A DNA stretch of 64,000 nucleotides from Enoplosus armatus (lineage: Eukaryota; Chordata; Actinopteri; Centrarchiformes; Enoplosidae), in assembly GCF_043641665.1 (NCBI RefSeq), contig NC_092180.1:6375391-6439390 (forward strand), in the 5' to 3' direction. The position numbers and the translations under genes were made by a program. The notes under the pieces are model-generated. The model was not told the origin of the DNA and made no database searches. It saw nothing but the letters and a program-made list of their open reading frames with translations. Shown here one piece after another: positions 26,901-39,600 of this stretch; positions within the stretch are counted from its first letter, which is position 1; every line of letters starts with the position of its first letter.

Positions 26901-29900
26901 TCCTCTACTGCGGGCTGAAAACTAATCTTTTCACTGCCTCATATCACATCCTCCCAACTGAATCATATCCTCTCTGCTCTGCTCACTCTAATTGCTCTAA
27001 AATCCCTTCCATCTGTCACCTTGGCTCTTATTTTACGTCTCGTCACTGTGCAGTTTGGTGTTGTGCGTTCAGTATAATGCAACAGTAATAACAGTAGGGC
27101 TGGTACTCCGACCCTTGTACTCCTTCATATGGGTTTTCAGTACTGGTGATTTGGGAATTAAACCTCCTTGTACTGTTAAACTTCTAGAAAAGAGTGTGAG
27201 CTTAATGTCTAAACATGTAACCTAAAGGGACGGCAGGGTGTGAACTGTTTTTAACTTTCCCTTTATTCCTGCAGTTTTTAATGACATTACCTAAAAAGCA
27301 CACAGAGGATGCCTAAATGTAAAACAAAGTATCACTAATCTGGACACACAGTATGAAATGCCTGATGTTTTCCAGGATTTTATGCACACACAACTCCCGT
27401 TCATTTATAATCATTTGGAATTGGTGACATGTGTATGTATTCCTGACCACATCCTGAACTTCAGTTTCAAAGAACAGGAAATCAGGTCAAACTGTTAATT
27501 GCCTTCGGGGGAGCATGATTCAAAGTTTGCTCCTGCCTACTGCTAGTCAGAGTCCTATTAAAAAGGTCCCCTCAAGAAACTTCAAAGAAATGCTGCCGCT
27601 TCCATCATACAGACCTTGCTTTATCGGGCTGCTTAAGCTGTGCTCAGTCCTTGGAAATATTATAATTGCATAGAAGTAAAAAAAAAAAAAGTAGCAACAT
27701 CCCGATTGCTTTTCATGTCCCTGATCCTAAAGGCAATCCTTTAATATTGAGTATCTGCCGATTCTGACATTACAAAACTCTTTGGGAGATAGTACTACTT
27801 TATATACAGGAGCTTTGTTTGTTTTGTATACTTGGGTAGGTATACGCAATATATCTGTTGATATGTTGAACACGTTAGCAAACAGCTGCTTGCACATTGC
27901 TTTACACATCCAGCAGACAGAGAGCAACATTAGCATGCATTTGGAGTCGTTTTTCACCTGGCAAGTGTGAGTCCAATATTTACCTTCTCTCTAGCTTTGT
28001 TTTGGTCTCCACCAACTCCTGTGGGAAATATCTGGCTTTATGTTCACTAGCTAGTCGCTAACTTCTGTCCACGGTCTGTCTGTCATTTGATGCTGGGCAA
28101 GTAGCGTACAGTGGATTTGTCTTTTTGCTGAAACCAAGCCGATGAAAGAGGTGAGAGTGAACCAAAACAAAGTGAAATTGCCAGCCGTAAAACCAAAACA
28201 ATGGGCTGACAATACAGACGTTAAATGGAAATACAGACTGTATATAAAAAAATGGATGACGCGTCTCCACTTCCTCCCACTGTAAAAAAATGAATCCAAA
28301 ATGTCCTGGATACTGCCACTGCCATCTTGTGCTGGTATTGAGGTTGCGTCCATACACCCACCCAACCCAAACGCAAGCACACCACAATCAATCACAGCTG
28401 ATCGAGTCATTTTGGCATCACTTTTGGGGAGCTGTCACATCGTCCATCTTTACATACAGTCTATGGTTAAAACGCTTCGTACAGCTGACGAGAACTGCAC
28501 ATTTGAGAGATAATATTCCCTATGAGCAACATCTTTCGCATTACACGAAGTTATCTGACCGTAGTTAGTATAAAAATATTGACCAAAGCAGCTTTAAGAC
28601 TAAATTTGTCATTTTGTTTTGGATCCTACCTGAACATTTTGGTAACTGTGTCCATGTACAAGTTTGAAGATTTTTTTTCTCCTCTGCACACGCATTGCCA
28701 GCCCATAATATACTGGTTGTGTGTTCAGTTCATTCATGTCTTGTGCGCCATGACGAATGAGACAGCTCTAAGAAATTAGTTGGGACAATAAAGTTTAGCG
28801 AAGGGACCAAATTGCCATCATAAACTTATCATTCTGTAAAGTAATTTAAGCAGAGACTGATAATCAGAGAGCTAAATGATAATAATCCTGATGTCGTGCG
28901 TAATCATAGTCATATTGAATATGTTGCAGAAGACGTTTGACTTGCCAGCTGGGTAATGGGAAATACACTGCAGGATGAAAGGTGGCGTAAATGCTGTCAG
29001 CTAGCATATGGGCATGTAGGAGTCACGCTGTGCTCCATCCTGCGTTTCTGGACACCATTATGCAGTTCTGTGGGTTGCTAATTGTACCATAGGAATGAGT
29101 GCCTTGAAACCCCGGGTGCCTGTGGGAGGCCTAAAAATGTGTCAGATTGGAGATGTGCAGTAAATAAGTGGATAAACGGTTATTCAATTGAAAACAAGGT
29201 TAGTCCAGCTTTTTACTAGCAAAGGAAAGCCAGGGATCGCAGAGCCATCATTATCTACAGCAAAACAGTGCTCATAAGAGATCTGTGTGTCCTGTATTGC
29301 AAAGTATACTTGTATAGTATAATTGTACAGGAAGACTCAAACTTTGAAGGAAGCTACCAATTTTGCAGGTACCATTTCTGACTTCTCTCATCCAATTTTC
29401 TCAACAAAAAAAAAAAGAATGATGAGAGCAACGCCTGAGTGTTGTACTGACTTGGTCTTGTAGACATTTCTACAATGTTGCAAGCAGGTGAAATGTCGGT
29501 GACAGTTTCAACAAGATATCCACACTGACAGTATGCAACAGTGAGTGAATACGCAGAACAGCACTGGGTTAAAAAAAAACTAAGCTTGATTTGCCTCTAT
29601 TAGAGCAATATTTTGCATCTAAAAGGCTGCCGATTGTTAAATAAGCTTTAATTCAGTATTTAGTTCATGCTGGGGACGATGTCTGCTCGAACCTTACAGA
29701 CTGACACTCCATTCCCCACAGATATAACACTTTAATGTAGAGTTAGCTTTACTAATTTTAATGGTCTTAATATGCTAAGTATATACACTATGTAGTTGTA
29801 TTACATAGCAAAATACAAATATTGGATCGAGATATATCATACATACTTTAGCAGCAGGTCTATGATAAGAATAGAATAAATCTTCAGTATAAAAATCATA

Positions 29901-32900
29901 ACTACAAAGGTTTAATGTAGATTTTCACAAATGTATCAGTTCTGTCAGCCACTGAATAAAAGCAGCCCATCCTGTGTAAAAGGATAAAAGAACATTTTCC
30001 TATGCATTACCGTAATCTAATTAAAGTGCTGGCTGCAGTCCTTTACAACAAAAAGGGGAACAAGATGAATGTGTGATGAATGAATGGGACTGCTTCTAAA
30101 CCCGACTGAAAGGCAGTCGCCCAAAATCTCTCTGCACACGACTTTCTATGACTTTCAATTTTTCAACCTGCTGTCAAAGATCAGATCTTTCTCTCTACTC
30201 TGTGAGACCAGTCCTGAGCTTGGATGCTTTATTTTGACCATCTGGTAGTAGTTGTTCCATGATTAACAATCGCACCACTTTCAATAATAGTCACATCCGA
30301 TATATTTTGTGGACCTATTTCATGTTGAAATTGTGTATTATAACATGCTTAACGCCAATACAACACTATGCCAGCTCACAAGGACTAATGCTCAACAAAA
30401 ATATTAATGTTACAGAAAGATTAAGATCAAGTGCGTTTTTTAAAATAATGGCAGAAAACATCGTCTTTCTGTGTGGAGTTTGCATGTTCTCCTCTTGCCT
30501 GTGTGGGTTTCCTCCCACAGTCCAAAGAAATGCCGGTTAGGTGAATTCGTGACTCTGAATTGACTGTAGGTGTGAATGTGAACGTGTTTTTCTTAGTATA
30601 TATAAAATCATATGTGTCTGTGTGTGTGAGTGTGTCATCCCTGTGATAGACTAGTCGTTTTTTCAGGGTGTACCCCACTATTCACCCACTGCATGCTGGG
30701 ATAGCCTCCAGCCCCAGGACACATATGCAGAGGATAAGTCATTTAGAGATGAACGGATGGATTTTCGCATTGTAAATTTATGACAGGTGTGTTTTATTGA
30801 TTCAGTTCAGTGGCTGCTTTCTCTAAATCTGTGCTGTTGATTGTCAGTCTGCTCATTTGTTGGATCACTTATGTGGCTACTGTGCCATTTTGTTATATTC
30901 ATTTACATTCTGTGAGTTACAGAGCTGCAGAGCCAGAAATCAAGTTATTATTGTTACAAAATTATTTTGGAATTAACTATGAATTTGTTTGGATTGAAGT
31001 TTGGTAAAGGACAAAAAAAATGTTACTGCAATGAAACTGCGCTGCAAAACAGTGCCCACAAGTAGCAGTAGTCGTAATATCCACTTTGCAAACTGTTTGA
31101 CTGTAATGCCTGATCATGTTTCACAAGGAAATGTGCATGAGCAACTGTTTAGTCATGATGACGTGAGTGCAGCCAAAATGACAGAAGACAATGACATTAT
31201 ATAGCACTGGAAATAAACTGTATTTACATCTCTGTTGATGTTGTTGCAGTTCTAGTTTTTGAAATCTCTCCCTGAACGACTGATAAGACTACAAGGTTGT
31301 CAAATTTCAAAAACTCTAATACAACACTGCTCTCTGCTTTCCCACTATGCCTTATTTTTTCACTTGAAGCAAAAGAGCACACTGAGAGAAGCTGTATTTC
31401 TAACAATGATCCATGTTTTCGCATTAGTGGAAACGACCTCCAGGATAAGACCTCCGGCCTTTCCTTTACATCTCTGAAAAATCTAGCATGCTGTGTCACT
31501 GTGGGAAATGTTTACTCCTGCAATGGTCACAGAGCTGGTGTAGTGTTTCATGATGAGATCTGGCTGCCAATACCTTTAACAGCTCAACAGTGTCCACCCA
31601 CCCTTGAAGAAAAAAAAAAAAAATCCAACCCTCTTGATCTTCGAAACCGTCTTGTCCTCGGCACAATAATGCCTCGTAGTCTGCTGTCTTGTAAAACCAA
31701 AAACAGCAACGCAACTGCTATTGACTGCACTGACAAATATTCTCACATAATATCTGGAAGGAGATGCTTATTTTCTAATTGAATCATCCTCATTAATATC
31801 CAGTGACAGTTGGTTATGCACCAGATACAACACCTGATTGAGCATCTGAGTCAAACCACATTAATTCATTAAAGACCCTGTCGCACAGACACTGTGACAA
31901 CCACATTGGCTGAGAGGAATGTGGCACAGCACACAGCCAAGAAGAAATGAGGTCACGTTATCCCATCTGGAGGAGAGGACAGAGGCAGGTTAGTACTAAG
32001 AGAGGCAGACCCACTCTCTAAATATTTAATGAGTTTCCGCACAGTTGGCCTTTTCCAGCCCTTGCCTTTGCAAAACAATAGCCATTATATTCCCAGTCTG
32101 CTTATCGTATATGCATGTAGGGCTCCAAAAAGCACATCAAGGATCATACATCACAAAAACGTGGATTTTATTCTCCATGCCAAACTGTGACTGAGGCAAT
32201 CCCTTAACTGTGACAACTGGGACTGTTTTCGAAGGAAAATCTGAATTAATACATTCACAAGCAGCATGATCAAACTTATCTCTTATCAATCACAAACTCC
32301 ACTTTAGGTGGTGACTACCAGCGCAATGGACATGCTATTATTTTAACCATTTTACCAGAAGAGCAACGAACAACTATTAAAAAAGATCTTTCTATTGTTC
32401 CATTGTTTCCAGTGTTCCCACCCATTTCCTCTTGTACCAAAACTAAAAAAGGTTGCCCTTAATTTATTTCTCTGTTGTAGTCATTTAATCCTCACAAGAT
32501 TCTTGTCAGTGGTTGCGTCAGCAGACCTTGACTAATCTTGTATGACAAACTGAGAAATTCTCAAGGGAGCAGAGTTAAGGGAAGAGAAGTCGAGAAGAAT
32601 ATTATTGCATTGTCTTTCACTCTGAACACAGAATAATGAAGTGTAAAGAGCATGATTCTAGAAAAAGATATGAGGATCTGGAAAGAGACAAACGTCAGTG
32701 TTTGCGCCATTAGTGTTGACATCACTATTCAACACCATGAACCAGACAGTGTGGGGGATAAACTGTTGCCATTGGCCATTATGTGTGAACAATGGTAAAA
32801 AATAACCATTTAATAGACTGAACACCAGAACTAATAAAGGACATACTCACTAATATTGTACCAAAATGATCAGCAGTGATAGTAGCTGAAATTACCATGA

Positions 32901-35900
32901 AGTTATTGCTTGTCTGATATCTGCAAAAGTTTATAGCATGCATATTAAATACATAAAATAATTAAGGACTGGTGAGATGGGTGACGTGGATTAGCACTAA
33001 CGTTTGAACACATGATCTAGCCTCATGCAGTGACATTAAAACATCTGGGAATTCTGCACCAAAGTTACTAAGACAACAGAAAGCAAATTAAATAAGTGAA
33101 TTAATTTGCTGCACGCAGCAACACAACAATGTATAAGACGGCTTCAACCTCACAGGTGTATTTCCTTCATGCACCGATCATCAATATTTCTCTAAAAAAA
33201 GATGGATCAAGGGACTATGTGCTAAGGGGTTGCTCATAGTGACTCATTGTTTTGATTTTCCAGCCCACAACTTCTATTGTTTTTGTATTGTTTTCAGCCA
33301 GACCAGGCAGCTGTTTTCAATGAAAAAGAATCCCACTGTACGCTACCTACCTACCCTAACGAGAGAGAGAGACTTTTAATTCCTAGTTTACTTCCTGAGA
33401 TCAGTTCCCCTGGTTGCATAATTCCTGGAACGTTTTGATTGAAAGTTAACCCTCAACCAAACGCTCAGGAGTAGGTGGAGACCGAAAAACAGAGCTAAAA
33501 GGACAGTGAATCTCGGACGCAGAGTCATCAGGTGTCCAGACTCCAAATGAATGATAATGTTGCTCCGTAACTGCTGGATGTGTAAATAAGCAACTGCTTG
33601 CTAACAAGTTTGCCATGTCAACATAAAAAGGTGTTAATATGTGAAAGCTTCTTATATATTTTAAAGAATATATTTGAAAAGACACTTATACCAGTTATTT
33701 ACTATGTGGATAGGTATATATGTTCCAACACCCAGACTGGACCTATGCAGACCCACACAGCCAGAGTGACACACTGAATAATACAGAGGATGTTTAAATT
33801 ATTATCAGCTCAATCAGAGCTGGACATTGGACATGTGTGTTAATGCGACTGCAAACAGGACACCACTGACATTGTAGACATACAGCACTGAGCATAAGTT
33901 ACATATTCAAATAAAGTCTGCAACACCTCCTGTTTATTCTGCCTAGATGACAACAAGGAAGTCTTTTCATCTGTTTTGTGGGTGTATAGGAAGCTTTATG
34001 TCAACACCTTTCATACTGAATTGCATCCCTGGTAAGTCTGTTGTCAAGCAAGGTCACTGTTCAACACGCTCTCTATGCACGTAGGCATTCACGCACTCAT
34101 GTACGCGAAGTCCTGGAGATTAAAATACGTTTCTGACTAAGCTTAATATCAATATGTAACCTGAGTGGAGTAATCACTTGTTGTGGAAATGATGCAATCA
34201 TCTGGGCTAATCTTCCAAAACAGTCAAATCATTGTCATAAAGTCGCACAAAAACACCACGAGGAGCGGCAAACAAATCCGTGACCTTACCTGTAGTTCCC
34301 AGTGTTTTGTAGAACCGGTACTCTAAATGCAACTGTGGTGCCCTCGACTTCACTGGTTCCTGCACAGTGGACACATCCAAACCAGTACTCAGTTAATGAC
34401 AATAACACACTGGAATAAAACAGTGAAAAGAAAACACCTAAAACTTAACTGACATGTTAAAACAGTAAAGAAAAAAAAATGAATGAAACTTATTTTGTAT
34501 TGCCACCTTGTTGATGACTCATCTTGCACTTCAGGGTATATACAAACAAACCATCCAATGAAATGTGATTACAGAATTTAGGATGAACCAGTAACACTAG
34601 TAAGTCTACCAAACTGAGAGCCACGACGTGTATTTTAGTGTCAGTTTGCAAACATCACCAGCAGCACTTTTTCAGCTACAAAAGCTCAGACATATGAATG
34701 ATGTCCTGTCACCTGGGATTAAAAACGTGCCCTTTAACTTGTCCTCCTCCGAAAAACTCTGTTAGAGGAGATGGCGGACTCCTCCATTATCTGAGTCATC
34801 CTAAAAAGCTACTATCAGTTTCCATTTTGCAGGTTTTGTCCCAGCTATTTCTGAAGTCTTTCCCCAAACATCCCATTTAGTGAGGGGAACATGTAAAATC
34901 CCAAATAGTATGATAATAATTTAGTTAAAAGGGACAATTCAAAGTCACCTGGAAAATCATTTTCTGATAAAATGTTTGGGAAAATGATCCGAGTATGAAC
35001 TCAAGATACACTCCCAGTGTTAATGCTTTGACATGGTTGCTACTGTATTCTCTAGTGAAAAATAATAAAAGCATGAGTCAGGAGTCATAATTTCCAGTCG
35101 AGCAGCCACTGGGAAGACACACCTTTACCCAGCATCTCCACTTCATTCACTTTTCTCTCTAAAACCAGATCAGTCCAGTGTAACGGTGGCACCCTATTAC
35201 AACCCAAGAGTCATATTTCTGGAAATCACCTTCAAATGGCTATGAAAAACATTTGCGTCTAATTGTAGCTTAATAATAATTTAAAAACTGTCACCTTAAA
35301 TTGAATCATTTTACAACAGCTTCAGACATTATATCATTTTAGATGTATTTTCAAAATGAAGCATACTAGTTGCTTCATTATATATCCATCTTTCCCTCTT
35401 TTTATATACTAATGAACTATTTCAGTTTCTGACAAAAAACATGAAAAAACAATCCACTCTTTTTTATATAGTGATGTTGTTTATGAATACTTGAGTTCTA
35501 TACCAATATTATTGTTCCTAATTTTAAAATGGCCAATTATATTTTTCATTTTGGAAATGGTTTTGCATCTGCAGAGGTGAGGTATAAAGCAGAGAAAGAA
35601 AGTGTGCACTTACCAGTTTAATAGCTACATACTCGTTGGTGTAGAGATTTTTACCTGAAATAATAAGACAGAAAAGTAAAAGCATTCATTAGACGGCTTT
35701 TAGTACACCAAAGTACACCACTTAAGGCTTTACAACAGGTTCACCGGGGAATACTCAACTATTTAAATTTTAATCTCCGGCAACCTTCGCAAGTTTCATT
35801 TATAAAAATGACACAAAATTATCCATTTGTTAAAGAAGATTTACCTTCATGAAAATTACAATTCAATTACATTTTTATTTAACTGTTTTAAGAGGTTTTA

Positions 35901-36365
35901 GTTTCATTTATGGTCATTTTGGAGGCTGTAATTTACAGTACTGGTGAATTGTACTGTGATATACTGCGAGATGTTTCTAGTATTTAGCCTACCCCGATTC
36001 ATACAAATGGGGTGGACAAAATATCGGGTCACGGAGGTTCAATTTATAGCAGGTGAACTGTCAACTGTGTAGTTACACACAGAACCACTAAGAACTGCTA
36101 TAAAAACGTCCAAATTCACTTTGTCAATTATTCAGTTCTGTCTTGAACCATTTAACACAGGATTTAGACTCAACTTACCAAGCTTCAACTCCCCAAAGTT
36201 TCCACAGCCGATCTTTTTGCCCACACGAAAGTTTGGCCCCACCATGAGAACCCCAGAGGAGCTGGAGGAGCCAGATGGTCGGGACGAGTGTCCACTGCGG
36301 CTTCCCTGGGAAACTTTAGTGGCCCTGGCGGGCCGCTCGCCATATTTGTCTCTCTGTTGATCCAT
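14132..36365 (-). CDS. csnk1g1: Casein kinase 1 gamma 1, complete coding region
   Basis: Eleven constitutive exons: 36179-36365, 35614-35654, 34290-34359, 26286-26437, 23725-23959, 23516-23601, 23009-23093, 22682-22830, 22486-22593, 18735-18841 and 14132-14186. All phases join, giving 424 aa (human CSNK1G1 is about 422). It is a Ser/Thr kinase of the CK1 gamma branch, anchored at the plasma membrane, where it phosphorylates Wnt co-receptor LRP6. Visible motifs: P-loop GCGNFGE at 53-59, ATP-binding lysine in VAIKL (K75), catalytic loop YRDVKPEN (D166) and DFG at 189-191. The C-terminal [11 protein letters not shown] is the palmitoylated, basic membrane anchor (Cys408-410). The start has a good Kozak context (CACACCATGG). 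Assignment to gamma 1 rather than gamma 2 or 3 rests on length, tail sequence and the adjacent snx1. Two extra in-frame exons are listed separately. Confidence 0.96.
15120..15143 (-). CDS. csnk1g1: csnk1g1 candidate 24-nt cassette microexon
   Basis: On the minus strand a strong acceptor (ctctcttcttctgtag) precedes 24 nt, followed by a strong donor GTGAGTCC. The upstream exon ends in AA and the downstream one begins with G, so inclusion keeps frame. Lys407 would be replaced by NCVKMLNLW immediately before the CCCFF anchor, adding eight residues including an extra cysteine and hydrophobic residues. I recall that vertebrate CK1 gamma genes have C-terminal splice variants, but this exon is called from sequence alone. 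Confidence 0.6.
16337..16366. repeat. AT microsatellite
   Basis: Interrupted (AT)n run in a csnk1g1 intron. Confidence 0.8.
17869..17901. repeat. TG microsatellite
   Basis: Uninterrupted (TG)16 in a csnk1g1 intron; CA on the transcribed strand. Confidence 0.9.
19836..19886. repeat. Two-copy short tandem repeat
   Basis: A unit of about 25 bases ending in AAGTTATAGTGTAAC occurs twice in direct succession, with a few differences between copies. It lies in the csnk1g1 intron between 18841 and 21063. No function is apparent. Confidence 0.7.
21063..21173 (-). CDS. csnk1g1: csnk1g1 candidate 111-nt cassette exon
   Basis: Minus-strand acceptor (ctcctgagcag) and donor (GTATAC) enclose 111 nt open in the gene's frame. 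The peptide is 37 residues, beginning [14 protein letters not shown] and ending [13 protein letters not shown]. The preceding exon (22486-22593) ends on a codon boundary with RNQ and the next (18735-18841) begins VVSSTNG, so the exon is phase 0-0 and skippable. Inclusion would give about 461 aa. The peptide looks constrained rather than random, and I recall similar wording in mammalian CSNK1G1 isoforms, though I cannot verify that here. It lies in the variable tail after the kinase domain. Confidence 0.72.
24129..24521. mobile_element. Miniature inverted-repeat element with TTAA ends
   Basis: The left end reads TTAAAGGGGCACTCCA and the right end is its perfect complement, TGGAGTGCCCCTTTAA, about 393 bp apart, with TTAA at each boundary. 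TTAA target sites are typical of piggyBac and Kolobok elements. There is no coding capacity, so it is a non-autonomous copy sitting in the csnk1g1 intron between exons 23725-23959 and 26286-26437. Confidence 0.8.
28118..28465. repeat. Dispersed fish repeat (ends tacatacagtctatgg)
   Basis: A segment running from tgtctttttgctgaaacc to tttacatacagtctatgg matches my recollection of an interspersed, non-coding element frequent in percomorph genomes. Part of its end motif (gtctatggtctatag) also occurs near 25533. The family name is unknown to me and the boundaries are approximate. Confidence 0.45.
30463..30763 (+). mobile_element. 3' fragment of a non-LTR retrotransposon (RTE/Rex-like)
   Basis: The sequence contains ctgtgtggagtttgcatgtt, cctcccacagtccaaag, gtgactctgaattg and gctgggatagcctccagccc, and ends in gaacggatgga. 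This order is that of a very common fish LINE 3' tail with an ATGGATGG-type end. It is truncated and diverged, and the exact clade is uncertain. Confidence 0.6.
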
Positions 36366-36609
36366 GGTGTGAGCAGCACAGGTCAGCGGGAGCCCGGAGT
36401 GATGTACAAAAAGGCCTCCTGGGCCGGGCCCACCACAGCCACAGCCCTGGTCACTGGCAGTGCCTGGATGGCACAGTCACTCTCATGAGACAAAACCTGG
36501 TACAGCTAACCGACACTCCTCCCTGTCCTCACCCCGTCACCTCTAACAGATGTTGAACAGGCTGATCTCTGTTCTCAACATTTGTCACAGGAAGGAGAAG
36601 GTGGGAGAC
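36366..36609 (-). other. csnk1g1: csnk1g1 5'UTR part of the first coding exon
   Basis: Upstream of the start codon the exon appears to extend to an acceptor on the minus strand (gtgcttgttacag, then GTCTCC), placing its 5' edge at 36609. No in-frame upstream ATG extending the protein was noticed. Confidence 0.5.
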
Positions 36610-39600
36610 CTGTAACAAGCACAATAAAACAAACAAGACGTTAACTTTCCAGAGAGCAACACATGGAACACGGTAGTGTGGTTCTAACAGGCCCTGCTCT
36701 ATATGAAAAGTGCCCTGAGATAACTTCTGTTATGATTTAGCTATATAAAAAGAACTGAATTGAAATTCTAAAGGAGTTGTCCCCAAGGTTAATCTGATAA
36801 AATCCCACAAAAATAATTTGGATATAAAGGCACAACTAGAAGACGAAGACAGTGAGCTTCTTCTTTAACAAACGAGCTAACCACAACATTATAACGCACA
36901 CAATAACACGGAGGACATTTAAAAACTTAAAATTTTGAAAAATATGCCTCCTTGCCTCAAGATGTCCATAGACGAACTGAGCGTAAAATATTCAATAACG
37001 ATCACGTGCATTGGTTGGCAGGAGTAAGGCAGATATTTTGTCATTTCAATTTCACTACTGTTATATTATGTGAAAAAAGGTGAATCTGAAATCTGAAAAA
37101 AAAGAGCTGCACATCTCAGCAGAGTTCAGTTGGGGGGCAAGTCATGCACTGAACACACAGTGAGGCATGGCGGGCAGCTATTGCACTTTGGCTAGACATT
37201 CATACATGGCTTATGTTAACTGTTTAATGTTAAGGTTTCCAGTGAATAACCAGGACCACATATGCAGTCACCAGTAATCACTAGTTTTTCAATGACATTT
37301 TAACAGTTAAATATCTAAATGTACCTTAATCATAAGATAGGAAGTTTAACTCATAAAAATCACTGTTTACAAGTAGACAAAGCTCAGTGAGGACGGGACT
37401 GGCTTACTGTAACAGCGCTGCTGGCTAAAGAGATTGTCATCAAGTCACAGTGGTCACAGAAAACATAGCAACCTGTTTGAGCATCAACACAAACGTTAAG
37501 TCATAGTTTGTGATCATGAAGGCATCTTAGACTCTCCACCACCCACAGCTATAGCCTGGCAGACAATGTCAGCAGGGAATGTTATGCAAACAATTATATA
37601 AAGCTTTATCTGCTCACCATAGCTTAACTAGATGGACACTGGTACGACTCGCCAAGTGCTCAGAAAAATACTATTCGGTTCAACCTAGGAGCAAGAATGA
37701 TGTAAATATTAAATATTGATTATGAAACACAAAGGAAGTTTGGTGCATGATTCAGCAATCATTACAACATGAGACATATGTTGTTTATCAACTGCAGGCC
37801 TCATTGGGGACTTCCTATTCTGTTACTCATCTTCAGCAAATTAGTGTCCTGAAGCAAGCTGCAGGAAAAAATGTTGACTGTAAATTAGGCAGATAACCAT
37901 CTCCTTATTCACCTAAAAAATATAATTAAAAAAAGTAAAGTTTCCAGTAAAAACCCCCAACTTTTTATGCTTTCAACAAAAGAACAACAGATACTAATGT
38001 TTTCATGACAATGCTGTAATTCCTGAGCATGGAAAGGCTGCTGCTGAAAAGTATTTGTGTGTGGGCTTCCGGATGACTCATGCTCAGTATTGCCTGCACA
38101 GATCTCAGCATCAAAGACAGCTAGTTTGCTCTCAAGGGCAACTGTGCACTGTTGCTATTACATAAAACCAGAAACAGAACAACATGGCTATAAAACAGGT
38201 TTGCAGCAAAGACAAATGTAACAATTTCCATTGTGCAAATAATCATTTGTAGGCCACTGTAATCCAGCACGCACCAGTGTTTAGATTAGCTCGGCTAGGT
38301 GTTTCTCCTGATTGAAGAAAAGGTTATCATCTTCACACACAAACTCCGTGGTGGACGCAGGATAATAAACACACACTCAACCTGTGTTCAACCCATTCAC
38401 TGACTGCCAGACTGCAATCACTGATTATTTCTTGGTCGCGGCTGTTCATCTAAGAGCCCAGACAGTTGCATACACTTCACTACTAATCTACAGAATTACA
38501 ACCGACCATGTAATACTGCTAAACTGAGCTTTGAACTTTCAGTTTATTCCAAGATGTTACAACAATATTACGGCTACACAGATGATTCAATAAGACTGTA
38601 ACGTGTAACTATATTTGCGTATTTGTACAAGGGAGAGATGATTGATTTTAACTGGTCAGCAGACACTGGGTTGTTGTTGGTCATTTGTTATTTCTACTCA
38701 TGTGTTTTTTCACTGTAACTGGCTGCAAATCTAAAAATGTCTAAAAACATTGTTCGTTAGTCCGTCAAAAGTGCTTGTGGCAAAACAAAAAGGATCTTAC
38801 TCTTTAACAAAAACCTTTCATAATGTTATCAGACAGAATAACAATCAAGGATTGCATTGCAGCCATCGCAGCCTGCTTTGCGGCTGCCAGCAGAGGCGAT
38901 CTACTGGACCAATTCCAAAACTTTTGGTAACTATTACTCATTTAGGCACCAAAATTTGATAATAAAATAGGACCCAGGTTTTCCCTTTGAAGTTCTTCTA
39001 GTTTTAGTCTAGCTTGTTTGGAGCAAATAATATGCAAGCTGTACTTTAAAAAGGCGTTTTCACATTAAAGTCAAAGAGCTATTCGCTGTAGTTGAATTGC
39101 ACAAGTTGACACGTTGCTGCCGTGTCTGAGAGAGTATGTGGACCGACACAGTGTAAACTTAAAGTCCAATATGTTTTTCTTTTTTGGACACAAAACTGAA
39201 TGTACAGTTTCTTTGCCTATTTTATGAATTTGTCATTTGTTTCACTAGTAAGACCATCCCACTGCATTTTAAACATGTTCAGACATGCCCAACCTGAGGA
39301 TTAGGATAGAAGAGCAAACATTAAAGTGGGCCAAAAACTTAATTCATGTTATATAAAGGCAGCAAAACATCTGCAACCTTTAATTACAAAGGTGTATCAC
39401 ACTATATGCTGTAATGAGCCCCTAGGTATTATTTACCTACTTGTGTACCGTTTCTTCAGGAGTTATGTGCTGTGTATATATAGAGGAGAGTCACAAAGAA
39501 ACCTTGTTACTTTTTCCACCCCCCAGTAAGCTAAATGAAACATCTACAGCTGCAAAATATAATGCAATCCAAATGCTAGGTTTGCTGGCTAGTATGTCCT

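Larger units (their letters stand above)
26438..34289 (-). other. csnk1g1: Large csnk1g1 intron
   Basis: A 7.85 kb intron between exons 26286-26437 and 34290-34359. It contains two probable transposon-derived segments (28118-28465 and 30463-30763). Open frames within it, including one of 161 codons at 31297-31782, have no family similarity I recognise and no splice context. Confidence 0.75.

Noticed and set aside
31297..31782. 161-codon open frame on plus in a csnk1g1 intron
   Set aside because: No recognisable domain, no splice or promoter context; probably chance.
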